64,000 nucleotides of DNA from Hahella sp. CCB-MM4 (lineage in GTDB: Bacteria; Pseudomonadota; Gammaproteobacteria; Pseudomonadales; Oleiphilaceae): assembly GCF_002260525.1 (NCBI RefSeq), contig NZ_MRYI01000005.1:1-64000 (forward strand). Direction: 5' to 3'. Positions within the stretch are counted from its first letter, which is position 1; every line of letters starts with the position of its first letter. Shown here in pieces: positions 26,201 through 33,290 of this stretch. The position numbers were made by a program, and so were the translations under genes. Below the pieces are notes generated by a model, which was given only the letters and a program-made list of their open reading frames with translations, was not told where the DNA came from and did not search any database.

Positions 26201-27735
26201 GCGAACAGAGTTAACACCACGGTCACTGGCATGGATCGGATGAATGCACCGGAACCGTTCTGCATCAACAGCATCGGTAGAAACGACAGCACCGTCGTCA
26301 GGGTACCGCTAAAAATGGATCCCGCCACCTGTCCCACACCGCGCTCGACGGCCTGCATACGGTTCTTATCCATCTCCCGGCGTACGTTATCCACCACCAC
26401 AATGGCGTTATCCACTAACAGTCCCAGGGCAATCACCAGGCCGACAATGGACATTTGCTGCAACCCGAATCCGGTAAGATCCAGCCAACCGATTCCGATC
26501 ATGATGGACAACGGTATGGCCAACACCACGACCAGACTCGGCCGCCATCCCATCACCAGAAACACCATGGCACCAACCAGCAAAACACCCTGCAACAGGT
26601 TGCCGAAGAAACCGCTCACCTGTTTCTTTACGCTTTTGCTTTGTTCCAACACCCGGTGGAGCTGCACTCCTCGCGGGAGTTCTTCCTTTTCAAAATCCTC
26701 CAGACGTTTATCGATAATCTCCATCACGCTGAAGATCTGGCTTCCCTTGCGCTGGACCACACTCAGAAACACCGCCTGCTTTCCCTGGTAATAAGCCTGA
26801 TAGCTGGGAAAGCGATTACCCAGCGCCACTTCGGCCACATCCCGCAAATACACCAGCCGATCCGCCCGGCTGCTGATAACGATATTTTCGATTTGTTCCA
26901 GACTGGTGAAATCGCCGCTGGTGCGCACATTAAACCGGCTCTTGCCGGAGTTACCGTGCCCCCCCGGCAGGTTCAGCGCACTGCTGTCCAGCACTTTGAT
27001 CACCTGATCCAGGCTCAGTCCCAGCGCATGAAGTTTCATGGCATCCACTGACACTTCGACTTCCAGTTCCGGCAGCGCATCGATGTCGACCCGCTCCACA
27101 CCGACCACTCTTTCCAGGCGGGTCTCCAGCGTTTCCGCCAGGGTCTTCATTGTCTGGGTATCAAAGCTATTTCTGGTGTTAGAGCTATTTCTGGTGTTAG
27201 AACTGTTTCTGATATAAGAGCTGTTCCTGATATCAGAGCTATTGCTGGTACTAAAGCCAGAGCTGTTGCTGGTACTAAAACCAAGGCTATCGAGAGGGTC
27301 CGCCGTCAACGCCAGTTGCAGCATCGCCACTTCCGTGGGCGAGACTTTTTCCACATTCACTTCAATCACGCCATCCGGCAGTTGATCGCGCACCCGATTA
27401 ATGATGGAAACAGTGCCGTCGTATTTCTCCTGAGCATCACTGCCGTATAGGAATTCCACCCCAATCGTCACCAGGCCGTCGCTGATATCGGAGGTGATTT
27501 TGCGGATGTCATCAATTTGATTGAGGGATTCTTCCAGAGGATCGGCAACCAGGGACTCCATGTCCGCCGCCGACACACCGGGATCGACAACCGTGACGAT
27601 CGTCATGGGAAAGTCCAGTTGGGGATCTTCCGAACGGGGCATGGTGTTGAAGGAAACGATACCGATAATGACCAACAACAGCATCAGTATCCAGGTTAAT
27701 TGGTGATGGCGCAGTGCCAGTTTGATCAAGGACAT
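23236..27735 (-). CDS. RND efflux pump fused in frame to an MFS transporter
   Basis: One open frame of 1499 residues. Residues 1 to about 1065 form a complete RND-family inner-membrane pump of the hydrophobe/amphiphile type: N-terminal helix, large periplasmic domains, transmembrane blocks with LVDNAIVVVDN and GIVVNNAIILIDYANQ, ending VPILYNMF. Residues about 1070-1499 form a 12-helix MFS transporter of the EntS-like MFS_3 type, with GALADRLSPIRVL between helices 2 and 3. RND pumps export hydrophobic compounds by proton antiport; EntS-type MFS proteins export siderophores or drugs. An internal in-frame ATG at 24528 is preceded by AAAAGGG, so MFS alone (430 residues) could also be made. The first periplasmic domain carries a low-complexity insertion. 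Lies 17 bases after the adaptor gene and upstream of the PKS, suggesting product export. Confidence 0.85.
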   Translation of the reverse strand: MSLIKLALRHHQLTWILMLLLVIIGIVSFNTMPRSEDPQLDFPMTIVTVVDPGVSAADMESLVADPLEESLNQIDDIRKITSDISDGLVTIGVEFLYGSDAQEKYDGTVSIINRVRDQLPDGVIEVNVEKVSPTEVAMLQLALTADPLDSLGFSTSNSSGFSTSNSSDIRNSSYIRNSSNTRNSSNTRNSFDTQTMKTLAETLETRLERVVGVERVDIDALPELEVEVSVDAMKLHALGLSLDQVIKVLDSSALNLPGGHGNSGKSRFNVRTSGDFTSLEQIENIVISSRADRLVYLRDVAEVALGNRFPSYQAYYQGKQAVFLSVVQRKGSQIFSVMEIIDKRLEDFEKEELPRGVQLHRVLEQSKSVKKQVSGFFGNLLQGVLLVGAMVFLVMGWRPSLVVVLAIPLSIMIGIGWLDLTGFGLQQMSIVGLVIALGLLVDNAIVVVDNVRREMDKNRMQAVERGVGQVAGSIFSGTLTTVLSFLPMLLMQNGSGAFIRSMPVTVVLTLFASLLVALTVTPLLAGRFLARQHRETPVQRRLDHFAEHRYRRWLNAALDRPLRVLLVAVVFLVGTLNLFSEVGVSMFPKAEKPMLLINLEAPEGTRFEDMEQSALGLAGELERDALVENVAVNVGQGNPRIYYNEGRGGQGANYGQLFVRLNQSELDVVEPYVAQLRERYARLPGLKARVREFHQGPPSGAPITVRVIGDNLADIRHAAKQVEAVMRKTEGTVDISNPIGMNRIDLKVEINREKAALLGISLDTIDRAVRATLVGSEIGTFKQANGDNYPIRLRVSLPLGAAEQVIESTEPDIEALSYLQIPTATGVMVPFGQIAELKLQTSLTRLQHIDMQRVSPVSSDVLPDYNVADVVEELDEQLKKLHLPRGVSYNFGGEEENRDEGFGALLKAIFIAMLGIFAVLVAQFRSLSQPLIIFSAIPFAMTGTILALYVTGLTFSFTAFVGLTSLMGIVVNNAIILIDYANQQIASGVHRREAICNAGCVRLTPILLTTVTTIGGLLPLTLSGSDMWAPMGWALIGGLGLSTLLSLLVVPILYNMFTVESEDQIRKGFMLTNLDFKLHWAGTGIAQIGSFFTTVALPWLVLSLTDDDAIITSTVLATLSLPHGFFILFGGALADRLSPIRVLMVSRTLFMLSLASFAALVYMEYTPLWMIYVFALMFGTFGSVSMPASQSVLPALLPSEELGRGNGLVMGTGQVAQVIGPVLAGLLLWMGRQYTEVPDELTDYKSFAMAFMVDAVGLMLSILLLSSIRVHIKPVREMNLYRMVSRGFIFCWHDRGIRMVLGYLILVSLCIHGTMLAALPLYTKNVLDLSEAAYGGLYAMVGIGTVIGAIIAMTRINGAPKLGIVVLCCDLVSGVSFFCLGQTESLINACALQMATGICGGIIMIAGTTWFQARTPDTYMGRVMSILMFCILGLMPISSAITGYVIDLTSVGTAISGAGLIVILLTSLGLTMPSVRGMGDIPPADIEQIPELQTYSQAA
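27166..27282 (-). repeat. Coding minisatellite in the RND pump (Ser/Asn-rich repeats)
   Basis: Two 24-base units encode GFSTSNSS, then about four 18-base units encode DIRNSS, YIRNSS, NTRNSS and NTRNS. The array is inserted in the first periplasmic porter region between a conserved block ending in LALTADP and MKTLAETLETRLERV. All units are multiples of three, so slippage keeps the frame. Confidence 0.85.
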
Positions 27736-27752
27736 CAGCGGGCTCCCGGCAC

Positions 27753-28757
27753 TTATCGCACAATGGTCACGGGTTCATTGGCAACCACATAGGGAGTCCC
27801 CTGCCAGACCACTTTGACGCCGGCCTCCAGTCCCTCGGTCACCGCCACCTGTCCATGGTTCAGATATCCGATACGCACCTGTTGCAGTTGAGCACGATTC
27901 TCTTCATCCAATACCCACACCTGCCCCTTATAGCCGTCACCGCTCAATAGTGCGGTAAAAGGAAGCATCACCACCTGCTCCCGATAGCCGGGCTGAATCT
28001 CACAATGAGCAATCAGTCCGGAAAGCAATCGCTCCGGCGGATTCACCAGCCGCAATTCAGTACTGAACGTTTGATTCAACGGGTCCGCCCGACCGGAGAT
28101 TTCAATCACCTCCGAATCAAAGTAACGGCCCGGGTAAGCGTCTAAGCGGATTTTGGCTTTATCCCCGATATTCACCCGCAGCGCATCCCTGTCTGTCAGC
28201 CCCAGCCTCACGACCCAGCCGGAATCCTCGATGGCAAACCGAAAGGCTCCCTGCCCCGGCTCTATCCACTCGTTGGGCTCAATGGTCCTCTCGAGCACCA
28301 CGCCATCTCCCGGCGCCTTGATGACCGCATGCTGCAAGTTGAACTCAGCAATCCTGAAATTCGCTTCGGCCACAGCCAGATTGGTTTCCAGCTCCTGGTA
28401 ATTGTCCATGGAAATAAGATCCTGTTGCTTCAACGAACGAGCCCGGTCAAAACTCTTCCGGCTTCGCTCCATCAGCGCCTTGGCCTTTTTCCACTGGGCC
28501 TGCATCTCATCGAGATTCAACGTGGCCAGCAACTCCCCCTGCTTCACCCGCTGCCCGGCACGCGCCTTCACCTCCTTTACAATGCCATCCACCTTGAACG
28601 ACAGCACCTGCTCAGACCGGTTCACCAACTGCCCGCTACTGCGCACCGTCCTCACATCCTCCACCACTTCCGCCGTCAATACCTTCACCGGTACAGCTTC
28701 AGTGGCCATCGCATCAACACACGCCAGGAACCCCAACAGCATCAAGAAAGCTTTCAT
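27753..28757 (-). CDS. RND membrane-fusion (periplasmic adaptor) protein
   Basis: A 334-residue HlyD/AcrA-type adaptor. A signal peptide (MKAFLMLLGFLACVDAMA) is followed by a beta-barrel strand, a biotinyl-lipoyl half (LSFKVDGIVKEVKARAGQRVKQGELLATLN), a helical hairpin, the second lipoyl half (IKAPGDGVVLERTIEPNEWIEPG, quoted here as its core GDGVVLERTIEPNEW) and beta-barrel and membrane-proximal domains. It links the inner-membrane RND pump to an outer-membrane channel. AAGGA lies 7 bases before the ATG. The pump gene follows after 17 bases. No TolC-type gene is in the window, so the channel must be encoded elsewhere. Confidence 0.9.
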   Translation of the reverse strand: MKAFLMLLGFLACVDAMATEAVPVKVLTAEVVEDVRTVRSSGQLVNRSEQVLSFKVDGIVKEVKARAGQRVKQGELLATLNLDEMQAQWKKAKALMERSRKSFDRARSLKQQDLISMDNYQELETNLAVAEANFRIAEFNLQHAVIKAPGDGVVLERTIEPNEWIEPGQGAFRFAIEDSGWVVRLGLTDRDALRVNIGDKAKIRLDAYPGRYFDSEVIEISGRADPLNQTFSTELRLVNPPERLLSGLIAHCEIQPGYREQVVMLPFTALLSGDGYKGQVWVLDEENRAQLQQVRIGYLNHGQVAVTEGLEAGVKVVWQGTPYVVANEPVTIVR

Positions 28758-28887
28758 CGTTCTGTCCTTACTGATGTTTCTGTTTCAGCACAATGTTTAC
28801 AGGGGAAACATTTGAATTGCCTACATCATAGACAGTCACATACAGGAAGTACTCAGCCCAAAGGGCACTACCCTGAAAATGAATGGT

Positions 28888-28917
28888 GGGAGGAGAAGGG
28901 GGAGTTATGGGGGGAGG
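28888..28917 (+). other. G-rich tract related to 23009-23048
   Basis: GGG, GGGGG and GGGGGG runs with short loops lie between the adaptor gene and the DMT gene. The core AGGGGGAGTTATGGGGGG resembles AGGGGAGTTTAAGGGGGGG near 23017-23035. The two tracts flank the adaptor-RND-MFS operon as direct repeats. Confidence 0.4.
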
Positions 28918-28949
28918 AAAGTTGAAGCTACCAGAATGGCGGCTTCTGA

Positions 28950-29843
28950 TTATCCGGTATAACCTGCCAACGCCACACTCATAACGCTAAGCAGAATCAG
29001 TCCACCGCCAATCCATTCCTGCTTTTGTATCGACTCGGCAAAGCGAAATTTCGAGTAGTATAAGGTTCCCATTACCTCGATCTGCCCAAGAGTTTTCACT
29101 AAGGCTGGATGCATCAGGGAAAACGCGGTAAACCAACCAATGGAGCCCAATGCGCTGTACAGCCCCACTTTGCCACTGAGCGACGGATCAGTGCGAAATG
29201 CGTGCAGAGGATTGCCTGTGTGTCGGGTTTGTATCAGCCAGAGTACCAGTGTCTGAATCAGCAACACATAGGCCAGAGTCACCCCGGCACGGACGGAAAA
29301 GTGCCCCTGCAACTGGCTACTGGCATAGGCAACGCATACCGACGTGATGGCAAAGCAAAGGCCACTGGCCAGCCCCAGCAGAGTGTTAGCCTGTAACAGA
29401 TCACGCCAACCAAGCCGTGTATTTTTTTGACTCAAGACCAGAATCCCGATGACTCCAATAAATATGCCCAGCCAGGACAACCAGGTCAGGGTATGGGTAA
29501 AAAACGCCAGCCCTAACAGGGCCGTCATCAGCGCTTCTGTCTTGGCAAACAAAGTACCGCTGGCATAACTGCGGGTCTGAAACAGCCGCAACATAAAATA
29601 GGTGGCGGCAATTTGCGTCAGCGCCCCTAAAGTGGCAGGCACATAGAACGACCAGTCGCCACCCGCTTCCAACGGACCAAACCACTGAAAACACATCCAG
29701 CAATACAGTAAAACAAAGGGCAACCCGAACAGCGAACGCGCCAACGTTGCATGAAGAGTCCCTGATTCCTTGGACAGGGTATTCTGGTGAGCTGTCCGCA
29801 TGGATTGAAACAGCGCCGCCAGCATAGTAAAGCTAATCCACAT
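28950..29843 (-). CDS. EamA/DMT-family permease
   Basis: A 297-residue integral membrane protein with ten predicted helices in two five-helix halves, typical of the drug/metabolite transporter EamA group. Residues such as LFAKTEALMTALLGLAFF and the final GGLILLSVMSVALAGY match the end-of-half patterns. These proteins usually export amino acids, metabolites or drugs by proton-coupled transport; substrate unknown. AAGGAA lies 8 bases before ATG. Same strand as the adaptor-RND genes but over 100 bases upstream, so separately transcribed or the first gene of the block. Confidence 0.8.
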   Translation of the reverse strand: MWISFTMLAALFQSMRTAHQNTLSKESGTLHATLARSLFGLPFVLLYCWMCFQWFGPLEAGGDWSFYVPATLGALTQIAATYFMLRLFQTRSYASGTLFAKTEALMTALLGLAFFTHTLTWLSWLGIFIGVIGILVLSQKNTRLGWRDLLQANTLLGLASGLCFAITSVCVAYASSQLQGHFSVRAGVTLAYVLLIQTLVLWLIQTRHTGNPLHAFRTDPSLSGKVGLYSALGSIGWFTAFSLMHPALVKTLGQIEVMGTLYYSKFRFAESIQKQEWIGGGLILLSVMSVALAGYTG

Positions 29844-29922
29844 GGAGAATTTCCTTCTGGGTGACGGAAAGGCAGCATCGCTTGAGATAAGGCAGAAGTA
29901 AAAGGAATAAATTTAATAGATT

Positions 29923-29941
29923 CTATTCCTATGAGGAATAG
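29923..29941. terminator. Short hairpin between hipA and the DMT gene
   Basis: CTATTCC, loop TATGA, GGAATAG form a perfect 7-base-pair stem 45 bases after the hipA stop codon. There is no long T run, so termination is only possible. Confidence 0.3.
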
Positions 29942-29985
29942 CTAGTGAGAATTAGCAGTTAGCCTGATCCGCTACTGGGTTCGAT

Positions 29986-31215
29986 CTACTTTTTTAAATA
30001 GCTATCCAACTTTCGTGGTTTTTTCCGCTTTGCGGAACTTCGATAACCTGCGCTGGATGATAGTGCCATTGAGTGGTCCAGACTGTTGGATACAGCATCA
30101 AAAAACTCAGGATACTCAGTTTTGAAATCAGATTTTTTTAACGAATCAGATACCAGGTCACCCAACTGTTCAATTATTGAATCTGGATCTTTCAGGCCTA
30201 TTCCTATTCCAAATTTAACCAGCCCCTCCCTGGTCGGGAACTCCTTGGATCCATTCATTTTAAGAGCAAGCCCATCTTCCATGTCTGGATATAAGGATGT
30301 GCAAACGACGTCATATAGCGGCGCCAACCATGGTTGTTCGCTTGGGTGCTCGTATAGAAGAGCAAAATTCTTCAAGTGTGCATCACCATTTCGAACAATA
30401 CAGCTAAAGACCACATAGCGGTAATATTCAATCAAACCTTCAGGACCTACACGATATAGTGGCCCAGCCACCTTAGCCCCAGATTCATAGGAAGACCTAT
30501 ATCTATCCCCCCCCTGTTTCCCCATGAGCACGCAATAATCTTCCATACCCAGCTGCAAGCCATTCCTCTGGTCAAAACGCTTAAGAACAAGCAATTCCTG
30601 GTTATCTGAAAGCCAGACATCAGGTACCGCAATTCCAGCTTCTCTGGCAAACGAGAGACATAAATACTCATTCAATGCCAAACGAGGAAATTCGGGGCCT
30701 CCAGTTTTAACAATGTATTGAGGAGATACCAAAGATGAACGCTCTTCGCCCGCATTCAACAATACTTTCGGTTGAACACCAGACAAAGTTCCATTAAACA
30801 CATGCCGCCTCAAAAGACTCTGAAACAACCCTTCTCCACTCCAGGCCAAAATTTCCTCAAGCGAGTCTGTTTCGACTTCTTCGCGTTCAATAACACTCTT
30901 ATACGACAGTCTTCCAATACCGTTTTTTCCCTGCAGTGCCAAGAATAACAGGTCATCAATTTTGGTGTACCTGATCAACAAGTCTGATAAATAGCGTCGT
31001 ATAAAGCCTTCCGGCAAATTCATTTCGAAAATAGGATGCAAAACACCGCTATTATATGGCTCCGCCTTAATGGGCATGGTTTTAGATACAGGGGTGGCGT
31101 CAGGTAGATAGGTAAACTGGTATTGGGCTGGCTTAGTAAGACCTCCGGCAATTCCTTCCGGTAGCTCTACAGTAACAGCTTCAATTTTATCAGGAAGATT
31201 GCGTAAATGGTCCAT
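29986..31215 (-). CDS. hipA: HipA-like serine/threonine kinase toxin
   Basis: A 409-residue kinase-fold toxin. The N-terminal subdomain is followed by LSGVQPKVLL (the P-loop-like SGxQPK segment that contains the autophosphorylated Ser in relatives), LVLKRFDQ, RNGDAHLKNFALL (catalytic Asp and Asn) and LAPLYDVV (the DFG-equivalent Asp). HipA-type toxins phosphorylate targets such as glutamyl-tRNA synthetase, blocking translation and causing persistence. The start codon overlaps the stop of hipB by one base (TAATG), so the two are coupled. All catalytic motifs appear intact. Confidence 0.88.
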   Translation of the reverse strand: MDHLRNLPDKIEAVTVELPEGIAGGLTKPAQYQFTYLPDATPVSKTMPIKAEPYNSGVLHPIFEMNLPEGFIRRYLSDLLIRYTKIDDLLFLALQGKNGIGRLSYKSVIEREEVETDSLEEILAWSGEGLFQSLLRRHVFNGTLSGVQPKVLLNAGEERSSLVSPQYIVKTGGPEFPRLALNEYLCLSFAREAGIAVPDVWLSDNQELLVLKRFDQRNGLQLGMEDYCVLMGKQGGDRYRSSYESGAKVAGPLYRVGPEGLIEYYRYVVFSCIVRNGDAHLKNFALLYEHPSEQPWLAPLYDVVCTSLYPDMEDGLALKMNGSKEFPTREGLVKFGIGIGLKDPDSIIEQLGDLVSDSLKKSDFKTEYPEFFDAVSNSLDHSMALSSSAGYRSSAKRKKPRKLDSYLKK

Positions 31216-31478
31216 TAATCTTCATCCTCAAAAATGGCTGGCAGCTCGTCCAAAGTCGGTAACCGATAGGTAGTCGCCTGCAATGTCAGATTCAGAAAAT
31301 TCAGGCATTGAAGATACTTACCCAAACTACCAACGTATTCCCCGGATTCCATTCTCCCAATTTCGTTTCTGTGAGCACCGATCCTGTCTGCCAATGCTTG
31401 CTGGCTCAGTTTCATTTCCTTACGGCGCTGCTTGATGAGAGATCCGATTTTTATGAGGTCGTGATGTTTATTCATCAT
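31215..31478 (-). CDS. hipB: HipB-like XRE antitoxin
   Basis: An 87-residue Xre-type helix-turn-helix protein (IGSLIKQRRKEMKLSQQALADRIG, core KLSQQALADRIGAHRNEIGR), which binds the operator and neutralises HipA. The open frame extends to 31556, but the upstream part is hydrophobic and lies in the operator repeats, so I place the start at the ATG pair 31478/31475. The C-terminus (LPAIFEDED) is short and acidic. Order antitoxin then toxin is standard for hipBA. Confidence 0.85.
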   Translation of the reverse strand: MMNKHHDLIKIGSLIKQRRKEMKLSQQALADRIGAHRNEIGRMESGEYVGSLGKYLQCLNFLNLTLQATTYRLPTLDELPAIFEDED

Positions 31479-31510
31479 AATACGCACGAGTATAGAATTA
31501 TTTCCATACA

Positions 31511-31568
31511 AATGCACAAATATTAATGCACATTTAATAAAAAACACATAATGCACTTATATTTGTGC
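31511..31568. promoter_or_regulatory. hipBA operator-like repeat cluster
   Basis: AATGCAC occurs three times (31511, 31525, 31550), and GCACAAATAT (31514-31523) is a perfect 10-base inverted match to ATATTTGTGC (31559-31568). The cluster lies immediately upstream of hipB and is the likely binding site for HipB autorepression. This is inferred from position and symmetry. Confidence 0.55.
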
Positions 31569-31608
31569 TCGCAATAAAAGACAGCGATGAATCCGGTAAT
31601 GCCAACCG

Positions 31609-32382
31609 CTATTGAATCGTCTCTGGGCAATGATACTCTGACAACGCCTGAAATACGTTAAGGCTGGAAGGATGGGCCACTTTTATCTGATAAATCACAT
31701 TCAATTCATCAAAATCAAATCGGGCTTGGCCGCTTTCATTGGAGTCCAATGTAATATGCGCTTTGTTCAACATGCGGAACAACGCCCAGTCGCCGGCAAA
31801 CTCATATCCTTTACTGTCACCGTTCAAGCGTTCCACTACCAATTTCGCGCCTGGGGATGGCGTTGGCCATGACACTTCAGCCCATAACCGGGGACCCAAA
31901 GTAGAAGGTCCTTCAGTACCTCCAACATTCATCAATACTCGCCTGATCGAAGGCGACATTGTCGATGGCTTGAAGCTCATTCGATAATTCGCTCGCGGCC
32001 CATTCTCCGAAAAAAAGGCTCTCTGGATTAAACGTCCTGCATTCACCTGTTTCACAAAGTCATCTGAGAATACCGTAGTACTTGTTTTTGTAGACTCCCC
32101 ATTGTCACCCCAATAGGCTTGTAGATATTCCTGATAAAAAGATTGCCACGTTCCTCCTGGACCGAAGTAATCCTCGAAAGAGGTCAGGGATACCTCTTTG
32201 CTTGCATCTGGACTGAAAGGATATCGCTCTTTCAAAGCGGCGCATTCCGGGTACACCTTGTTGCGCCATTGTTCCTCAATCTCGGATTTCGCACCATCCT
32301 GTGTTGTGGTTCCGTAGCTGCTGCAACCTGCCACTAACAGGGGCATAGCCAATATCCCTATCCGGACTAAATACCGAGTCAT
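31609..32382 (-). CDS. Stand-alone TssM/IcmF C-terminal-domain lipoprotein
   Basis: A 257-residue lipoprotein: signal peptide ending LLVAGC, a good lipobox with lipidated Cys20. The mature part follows the pattern of the periplasmic C-terminal domain of TssM/IcmF, the type VI secretion membrane-complex protein: CAALKERYPFSPDASKEVSL, SFEDYFGPGGTWQSFYQEYL, IQRAFFSENG, the WP motif (VSWPTPSPGAKL), GDWALFRML and the final YHCP. In TssM this domain contacts the lipoprotein TssJ. Here it is detached from the GTPase and membrane parts and has its own lipid anchor. No other T6SS gene is in the window. Its gene overlaps the DUF4166-like gene by 4 bases. Confidence 0.7.
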   Translation of the reverse strand: MTRYLVRIGILAMPLLVAGCSSYGTTTQDGAKSEIEEQWRNKVYPECAALKERYPFSPDASKEVSLTSFEDYFGPGGTWQSFYQEYLQAYWGDNGESTKTSTTVFSDDFVKQVNAGRLIQRAFFSENGPRANYRMSFKPSTMSPSIRRVLMNVGGTEGPSTLGPRLWAEVSWPTPSPGAKLVVERLNGDSKGYEFAGDWALFRMLNKAHITLDSNESGQARFDFDELNVIYQIKVAHPSSLNVFQALSEYHCPETIQ

Positions 32383-33002
32383 TCCAACACCTCAAACTGC
32401 CCTTTGTATTCATAGATCTTACCCCACCAGGGATGCGAAATATTCGTGCTCATCTCAAACGTCTGGTCATTAACGGCTCGCTCTTCTGCATAACTTTCTC
32501 CCATCATCCAACCAATCGGTAGTGGGATAAATCGTCCCAGCAGGTGTAACACATATCCCCGGTGAGAAAGCACCACTTTTTCGCCATCCCATGAATAGCG
32601 CATCCGCCAGCCCAACCCGAATCGCATGATCTCAATGACCTCGTCTTCCTTGACTTGAACCATCCGCGAGTGAAAAACATAGGGGCCAGATTTAAAGTCA
32701 AAACGGCGAACAAAATGGAAGGCTTTGGAGTTCGGATCACTCCTGAATTCCACTGTCACCGGAACGTCATTTTCGCTATAGGCGGGAATCTGTCCCATGG
32801 CCTTCATCAATGGCGCGATCCATTTCAAGGGAGCTCTGCATATCACGTTCAACTTCCCTTTCACCACAGTAACATCATCCGTGTAGGGACGGTTGGCGTA
32901 ATGTTTTTGCATCACGATAGGTAGAGCATTCCAGCTCTGACCGAATATCGGTTGGAAAATCGGTTCACTCATATGGGCTTTATCATTTTTAGTTAGGGGC
33001 AA
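32379..33002 (-). CDS. DUF4166-like protein
   Basis: A 207-residue protein resembling DUF4166. The N-terminal pattern FGQSWNALPIVMQKHYANRP, a GKLNVICRAPLKW strand, FRSDPNSKAFHFVRRFDF and a closing WWGKIYEYKGQF match my recollection of that family, which is often found alone or fused to saccharopine-dehydrogenase-like proteins. Function is unknown. The frame begins with TTG at 33002; an ATG at 32972 (MSEPIFQPIFG) fits the family start better, though neither has a strong ribosome site. It is the middle gene of a three-gene minus-strand operon with the small membrane protein and the TssM-like lipoprotein. Confidence 0.6.
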   Translation of the reverse strand: MPLTKNDKAHMSEPIFQPIFGQSWNALPIVMQKHYANRPYTDDVTVVKGKLNVICRAPLKWIAPLMKAMGQIPAYSENDVPVTVEFRSDPNSKAFHFVRRFDFKSGPYVFHSRMVQVKEDEVIEIMRFGLGWRMRYSWDGEKVVLSHRGYVLHLLGRFIPLPIGWMMGESYAEERAVNDQTFEMSTNISHPWWGKIYEYKGQFEVLE

Positions 33003-33027
33003 CTTGAATCAGGACCATTTTTATTAA

Positions 33028-33219
33028 TCATTCAGGAAACTCATTTTCTTTGGGCTTCCCAACTTTCACCAAAAGCGCAGCGATGGTTACTGCCAGCATG
33101 ATGAGAAAAGCTTTCTGGCCGAAAACATTAAAGAACTTCCAGGACGCTGTTGCCAATACAACGCAAGCCAACAGGAAAAGGATACTTCTAACCATGATGT
33201 ATCGACCAATCCTCGCCAT
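33028..33219 (-). CDS. Small two-helix membrane protein
   Basis: A 63-residue protein with two hydrophobic helices (about 10-26 and 35-51) and a charged C-terminal tail. The first ATG is at 33219; the ATG at 33195 (MVRSILFLLA) is also possible. It lies 25 bases upstream of the DUF4166-like gene and is probably the first gene of that operon. No family recognised. Confidence 0.5.
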   Translation of the reverse strand: MARIGRYIMVRSILFLLACVVLATASWKFFNVFGQKAFLIMLAVTIAALLVKVGKPKENEFPE

Positions 33220-33290
33220 ATGACGTAGTGGTCTTGGTGAATAAAATATATTTATCCATTAACAATCCGTTGCCTAAATCATTCCATTTA

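Noticed and set aside
22606-27282. Short tandem repeats as a possible CRISPR array
   Set aside because: 18- and 24-base units are directly adjacent, in frame and without spacers, so they are coding minisatellites.
29960-29985. GGGTTCGATCTA as a tRNA T-arm
   Set aside because: No matching acceptor stem, anticodon arm or CCA-side complement in the surrounding bases.
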